Of a DNA stretch of 8,760 bases, positions 6,337-8,760 are shown piece by piece. The notes below the pieces were generated by a model. It saw nothing but the letters and a program-made list of their open reading frames with translations, made no database searches and was not told the DNA's origin. How positions within the stretch are numbered: position 1 is the stretch's first letter; each line of letters opens with the position of its first letter. Origin of the DNA: Elusimicrobia bacterium CG08_land_8_20_14_0_20_59_10 (GTDB lineage: Bacteria; Elusimicrobiota; Elusimicrobia; Elusimicrobiales; UBA9959); assembly GCA_002779045.1 (NCBI GenBank), contig PEXO01000426.1, positions 1-8,760 of the forward strand. The letters are read 5' to 3'. The position numbers and the translations under genes were made by a program.

Positions 6337-6343
6337 CAGCGTT

Positions 6344-6348
6344 CCTCC
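6344..6348 (-). promoter_or_regulatory. Shine-Dalgarno of the HEAT-repeat gene
   Basis: GGAGG on the minus strand, 7 nt upstream of the ATG at 6336-6334, fixes the start of the signal peptide. Confidence 0.8.
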
Positions 6349-6353
6349 AGCCG

Positions 6354-6373
6354 GTATAGCGACCGGGCTATAC
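6354..6373. repeat. 7-bp inverted repeat in the HEAT-gene leader, possible operator
   Basis: GTATAGC (6354-6360) and GCTATAC (6367-6373) form a perfect inverted repeat around a 6-nt centre. It lies 5 nt above the Shine-Dalgarno of the HEAT-repeat gene, in the divergent intergenic region. The dyad could be a repressor site or an mRNA hairpin affecting ribosome access. On the minus strand a TAGACC/TACCAT pair with 17-nt spacing (about 6379-6407) is a weak candidate promoter above it. Confidence 0.4.
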
Positions 6374-6501
6374 TCATATGGTAGTAAATGCCCGGAGAGC
6401 GGTCTAGAGGCGAAAGGCCCGGGTTCGCGCCGTCAAAAGGCCTATGATAACCGTCAAGAAGCTCCCGGAAACGGGCAGGGCACTTTCCAGCTTTTTCTGT
6501 T

Positions 6502-6529
6502 TTGGCATTGCCGATATTTGGTATATTAT
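6502..6529 (+). promoter_or_regulatory. sigma70-like promoter of the three-gene operon
   Basis: TTGGCA (6502-6507, five of six matches to -35) and TATTAT (6524-6529, five of six matches to -10) are separated by 16 nt. Transcription would begin near 6536, giving a leader of about 29 nt that carries the GGGAGG Shine-Dalgarno at 6551-6556. This is the best-formed promoter in the window. Confidence 0.7.
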
Positions 6530-6564
6530 CGTTTCGGGGAAACGCCAAGCGGGAGGCACTATAT

Positions 6565-6885
6565 ATGAAAAAAACAGAAAAGATATTAAGCGCGGGTATA
6601 GTTCTGGGGGCCGTAGCCGCGGCCGCCACCTACTTTCTCACCGGCAAGCGCGGAGAGAAGAGCCGCGAGAAGATCGCCGCGTGGACGCTGAAGGTAAAGG
6701 GTGAAGTGCTGGCAAAAATGAGGAAGATGAAAGAGATAAACCAGGAAGCGTATTACGAACTGGTGGACGATATCGCCGACCGCTACGAGCGCGTGGAAAA
6801 GATCAGCGCCGAGGAAATTAAACGCCTCAGGCCGGAACTTAAGAACGCCTGGAAGCACATAAGCAAAGAGCTGAAGGCGAAGTAA
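6565..6885 (+). CDS. YtxH-like small membrane-anchored protein
   Basis: A 106-residue protein. An N-terminal hydrophobic segment (about 8-25, rich in Gly and Ala) is followed by TGKRGEKSREKI (27-38), which closely resembles the (A)PKSGKETR-type motif of YtxH-family envelope and stress proteins. The rest (40-106) is highly charged and helical, probably coiled-coil, facing the cytoplasm. The ATG at 6565 has GGGAGG 8 nt upstream; a longer in-frame extension to 6502 would cross the promoter and is rejected. It is the first gene of an operon with the methyltransferase (28-nt gap) and the cNMP-binding protein. Function is unknown; YtxH proteins are linked to general stress and membrane integrity in other bacteria. 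The family call rests on short motif similarity. Confidence 0.72.
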   Translation: MKKTEKILSAGIVLGAVAAAATYFLTGKRGEKSREKIAAWTLKVKGEVLAKMRKMKEINQEAYYELVDDIADRYERVEKISAEEIKRLRPELKNAWKHISKELKAK

Positions 6886-6898
6886 CCTGTTCAGCGGC

Positions 6899-6905
6899 AG
6901 GGGGA
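6899..6905 (+). promoter_or_regulatory. Shine-Dalgarno of the methyltransferase
   Basis: AGGGGGA, 8 nt before the ATG at 6914, fixes the start within the 28-nt gap after the YtxH-like gene. Confidence 0.75.
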
Positions 6906-6913
6906 AGCCCGGC

Positions 6914-7552
6914 ATGAAAGGACTGGCGGAAATTTACGGGCCCTCGTTCTTCAGCGAATGGGGGCCGTCCCACCGCGCCTATACGGAATCAGCGGAAATA
7001 ATTACGGACGCGATCTCGGAGCAGTTCAGGCCCGCCCGCTTGGCGGACCTGGGCTGCGGCTGCGGCGTTTACGGGCATCTTTTCTCCGCGGGGGGCGTGG
7101 AAGTTATCTCGATAGACGGAGTGCGCCCTCCGCCGGAACACAGCTTCCCGGTGGAGCTGCAGCTGCGCGACCTGACGGAACCGCTTGAGAACACCTGGGG
7201 CCGTTTCGACCTGGCGCTCTGCCTGGAAGTGGCGGAACATATACCGGAAGAACTGCTGCCGCGGTTCCTTAAGAACATCACTTCTTTTTCCGACACGCTG
7301 CTGCTGTCGGCGGCGCCGCCGCACCAGGGCGGGCATCACCACGTGAACGAGCGGCCGCGCCGCTACTGGGTGGCCCGGCTGCGCGGAGCCGGCTTCGCCT
7401 ACGACCGCAAAGCCACCGGCATACTCTGCGAGAGGCTTAAAACCAGCGGCCTCCCCTATATGTGGATGGGGGCGCATATCTGCGTTTACCGCCGGGCCCT
7501 GAGCCGGCGGGAACTTGACCACGGGCTTGCCTTCAACGTCGGCCTGTCATAA
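6914..7552 (+). CDS. class I SAM-dependent methyltransferase
   Basis: A 212-residue cytoplasmic Rossmann-fold methyltransferase. Motif I is LADLGCGCGVYG (43-54), the SAM-binding glycine loop. The acidic end of beta 2 is ISIDG (65-69, with Asp68), and motif IV/post-IV is FDLALCLEVAEHIPEE (98-113), in the style of the methyltransferase 11/12/23 groups. After the core come SAAPPHQGG and the unusual run of three His (141-143) before a conserved-looking NERPRRYW (145-152), a segment that would lie by the active site. The C-terminus includes GAHICVYRR (186-194), a typical last strand. The acceptor substrate (small molecule, lipid or sugar) cannot be inferred. It is the second gene of a three-gene operon. 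Confidence 0.88.
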   Translation: MKGLAEIYGPSFFSEWGPSHRAYTESAEIITDAISEQFRPARLADLGCGCGVYGHLFSAGGVEVISIDGVRPPPEHSFPVELQLRDLTEPLENTWGRFDLALCLEVAEHIPEELLPRFLKNITSFSDTLLLSAAPPHQGGHHHVNERPRRYWVARLRGAGFAYDRKATGILCERLKTSGLPYMWMGAHICVYRRALSRRELDHGLAFNVGLS

Positions 7553-7583
7553 TTTATAGCGGAACCCGGGAGAGACCTGATTT

Positions 7584-8036
7584 ATGGAAAAGATAACCCT
7601 TACGGACGACGACAGCGTGCGCTTCACTAAAATGGTGCAGAAGATAAAGTTCTTCGCGTCCATTAACATGGGGCTGCTGGAAAAGATACTCAACCGCATA
7701 AATCTCTACCAATGCCGGAAAGGCGAAAAGATCTGCCGGCAGGGAGACCCCGGCGACGCCTTCTACGTGGTAAGCGAGGGCAAGCTTGAAGTGAGCGTGC
7801 GCGAGGCCTTCCTGTTCTCAAGGACGCTGGCGCATTTCACCCCGGGGGACTGCTTCGGCGAGATGGCGCTTTTAACCCGCGAGCCGCGCAATGCCACGGT
7901 AACCTGCGAGGAAGACTCCAAAGTTTTCGCCTTGCTGGTGGATAACTTCGACCAGGTAGTATCGGAGAATCCGGCTTTCTCTTCGGAAATAAAGAGGCTC
8001 GCCGCCGACCGGCAGTTCGGGCTGATGCACAAATAA
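7584..8036 (+). CDS. stand-alone cyclic-nucleotide-binding domain protein
   Basis: A 150-residue protein that is almost entirely one cNMP-binding domain (Pfam PF00027). A short N-terminal helix region (12-40, KIKFFASINMGLLEKIL) precedes the beta barrel. GDPGDAFYVVSEGKLEV (54-70) is the classic barrel motif. The phosphate-binding cassette is canonical: F91-G-E-M-A-L-L97 with E93 for the ribose and P101-R-N-A-T105 with R102 for the phosphate, so nucleotide binding is likely preserved. There is no helix-turn-helix or enzymatic output domain after the C-helix (about 120-150), so it is not a Crp/Fnr activator. It may act as a sensor subunit for a partner such as the neighbouring methyltransferase. 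The ATG at 7584 has GGGAG at 7568-7572 upstream. Confidence 0.9.
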   Translation: MEKITLTDDDSVRFTKMVQKIKFFASINMGLLEKILNRINLYQCRKGEKICRQGDPGDAFYVVSEGKLEVSVREAFLFSRTLAHFTPGDCFGEMALLTREPRNATVTCEEDSKVFALLVDNFDQVVSENPAFSSEIKRLAADRQFGLMHK

Positions 8037-8055
8037 AGCCTCTGCCTTACGTAAT

Positions 8056-8098
8056 GGCGGATATGGCCGCCGGGATGTTTTTTGAATGATCCCGGTGG
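8056..8098 (+). terminator. weak structured region, possible terminator after the operon
   Basis: GGCGG (8056-8060) and CCGCC (8067-8071) form a 5-bp stem with a 6-nt loop, with TTTTTT at 8078-8083, 6 nt past the stem. A competing longer hairpin pairs CCGCCGGGAT (8067-8076) with ATCCCGGTGG (8089-8098), 10 bp with one G.U, placing the T run in its loop. Neither is a textbook terminator. A further small hairpin, TCCCC (8102-8106) with GGGGA (8111-8115), follows. Confidence 0.3.
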
Positions 8099-8140
8099 TA
8101 TTCCCCTGCGGGGGACCGGAATCGCTTTGCGGTAATTTAC

Positions 8141-8151
8141 TATAATATAAT
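8141..8151 (+). promoter_or_regulatory. tandem TATAAT -10 elements of the cyclophilin gene
   Basis: Two overlapping TATAAT hexamers (8141-8146 and 8146-8151) precede the cyclophilin gene, giving a leader of about 16-22 nt. No convincing -35 lies at the right distance; TTGCGG (8127-8132) is too close. Confidence 0.5.
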
Positions 8152-8161
8152 CTGCTCAGTC

Positions 8162-8168
8162 AGGAGGT
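8162..8168 (+). promoter_or_regulatory. Shine-Dalgarno of the cyclophilin gene
   Basis: AGGAGGT, 5 nt upstream of the ATG at 8174, is a near-perfect match to the anti-Shine-Dalgarno and fixes the lipoprotein start. Confidence 0.85.
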
Positions 8169-8173
8169 AGACC

Positions 8174-8760
8174 ATGAAAAGATCGTATTTGCTGCTTATT
8201 TTCACGGCTGTTTTCGCCTCTTCCTGCGACCCCAAAACGCAGGAAGCCGCGCAGACCGGCGCCGCGGAAACGCAGACGAAGGTGGAGGAGCAGACCGCGC
8301 AGCCAGACGCCGTACAAAGCATAAAGGAGACCAGCATGGATATAGAAGCTTTAAAAACACCCGCCAAGCTCAACGAAAAAGCCCCGGAGAACTTCAAAGT
8401 GAAGTTCACCACTACAAAGGGCGCCTTCACTATAGACGTTACCCGCGCCTGGTCGCCGCTCGGGGCGGACAGGTTCTACAACCTGGCGAAAGCCGGCTTC
8501 TTCACGGACATAGCGTTCTTCCGCGTGATAAGCGGCTTCATGGTGCAGTTCGGCATACATGGCGAGCCGTCGGTAAGCGCCGCCTGGCGCATAGCCACAA
8601 TAAAGGACGATCCCGTGAAGGAATCGAACGCCAAGGGGTATATCTCCTTCGCCACCGCCGGCCCCGGCACCCGCACCACGCAGATGTTCGTCAACTTCGG
8701 CGACAATGCCCGGCTGGACGGCATGGGGTTCTCTCCGTTCGGCAAAGTGAGCGAAGGGAT
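8174..8760 (+). CDS. cyclophilin-type prolyl isomerase, probable lipoprotein (3' end cut off)
   Basis: The visible 195 residues are open to the right edge. A short signal (K2, R3, hydrophobic 5-15) ends in ASSC with Cys18, a probable lipidation site followed by Asp19; in enterobacteria Asp at that place favours inner-membrane retention. A Gln/Ala/Glu-rich linker (about 20-55) follows, then the cyclophilin domain (about 74 onward). Key residues match cyclophilins: FFRVISGFMVQFG (115-127) with Arg117, Phe122, Met123 and Gln125 in the catalytic positions, and GYISFATAGPGTRTTQMFV (155-173) with the conserved Gln170 and Phe172. It catalyses cis-trans isomerisation of prolyl bonds, here probably in the envelope. 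Met55 has its own good Shine-Dalgarno (AAAGGAG, 8323-8329, 6-nt spacing), a possible second start. The C-terminus lies outside the window. Confidence 0.9.
   Translation, partial: MKRSYLLLIFTAVFASSCDPKTQEAAQTGAAETQTKVEEQTAQPDAVQSIKETSMDIEALKTPAKLNEKAPENFKVKFTTTKGAFTIDVTRAWSPLGADRFYNLAKAGFFTDIAFFRVISGFMVQFGIHGEPSVSAAWRIATIKDDPVKESNAKGYISFATAGPGTRTTQMFVNFGDNARLDGMGFSPFGKVSEG
8323..8338 (+). promoter_or_regulatory. possible internal ribosome binding site and start within the cyclophilin gene
   Basis: AAAGGAG (8323-8329) lies 6 nt before the in-frame ATG at 8336-8338 (Met55). Translation from here would give a protein lacking the signal and linker but keeping the whole catalytic domain. Confidence 0.4.

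Noticed and set aside
6502..6564. N-terminal extension of the YtxH-like protein
   Set aside because: The extension covers the -35, -10 and Shine-Dalgarno. The ATG at 6565 has proper spacing to GGGAGG.
7584..8036. Crp/Fnr-family transcription factor
   Set aside because: The chain ends right after the cNMP-binding domain's C-helix; there is no helix-turn-helix.
1..8760. CRISPR array, tRNA or rRNA genes, complete insertion sequence or defence island
   Set aside because: No spaced direct repeats, no cloverleaf or rRNA signatures, no intact transposase and no recognisable defence genes were seen. The methyltransferase motifs are of the small-molecule type, without DNA-methylase motifs such as DPPY or PCQ.

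Overview
The window looks like chromosomal DNA from a high-GC, Gram-negative-type (diderm) bacterium. The evidence is one exported protein with a type I signal, a second exported repeat protein, a lipoprotein signal, good Shine-Dalgarno sites before most genes and sigma70-like promoters. Codon use combines GC-rich third positions with frequent ATA and AGG. This, with the gene mix (OPT transporter, lipoprotein cyclophilin, exported HEAT protein), would fit a group such as Elusimicrobiota or a deltaproteobacterium-like lineage, but that placement is only an inference. There are no tRNA or rRNA genes, CRISPR arrays, complete insertion sequences or phage modules.

Layout, left to right. Positions 1-165 hold an open frame on the minus strand that leaves the window and has no clear start. 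An OPT-family oligopeptide transporter (161-2035, minus) follows. Just upstream of it is a short minus-strand reading frame (2090-2215) that resembles the C-terminal helix-turn-helix of a REP-associated tyrosine transposase (RAYT) and is probably a remnant. An exported trypsin-like serine protease (2274-3311, plus) starts across it. A flavin nitroreductase lies at 3473-4252 (minus). A YgjV-type membrane protein with a GNAT-like C-terminal domain (4555-5166, plus) converges on an exported HEAT-repeat protein (5233-6336, minus), and the two share a strong bidirectional terminator. A 228-bp divergent intergenic region then leads to a three-gene plus-strand operon: a YtxH-like small membrane protein, a class I SAM methyltransferase and a free-standing cyclic-nucleotide-binding domain protein (6565-8036). 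A lipoprotein cyclophilin-type prolyl isomerase (8174 to the right edge) has its own promoter and is cut off by the window.

How the genes relate. Peptide-related functions cluster loosely: a secreted protease, a peptide transporter and an envelope prolyl isomerase. Their orientations and separate promoters argue against a single regulon. The only convincing operon is YtxH-like / methyltransferase / cNMP-binding protein, with gaps of 28 and 31 nt and one upstream sigma70-like promoter. I see no complete defence, secretion or biosynthetic system. The most interesting points are a probable leaderless transcript for the YgjV-GNAT gene, a possible second internal start in the cyclophilin that would remove its lipoprotein signal, the transposase remnant, and the uncharacterised three-gene operon.
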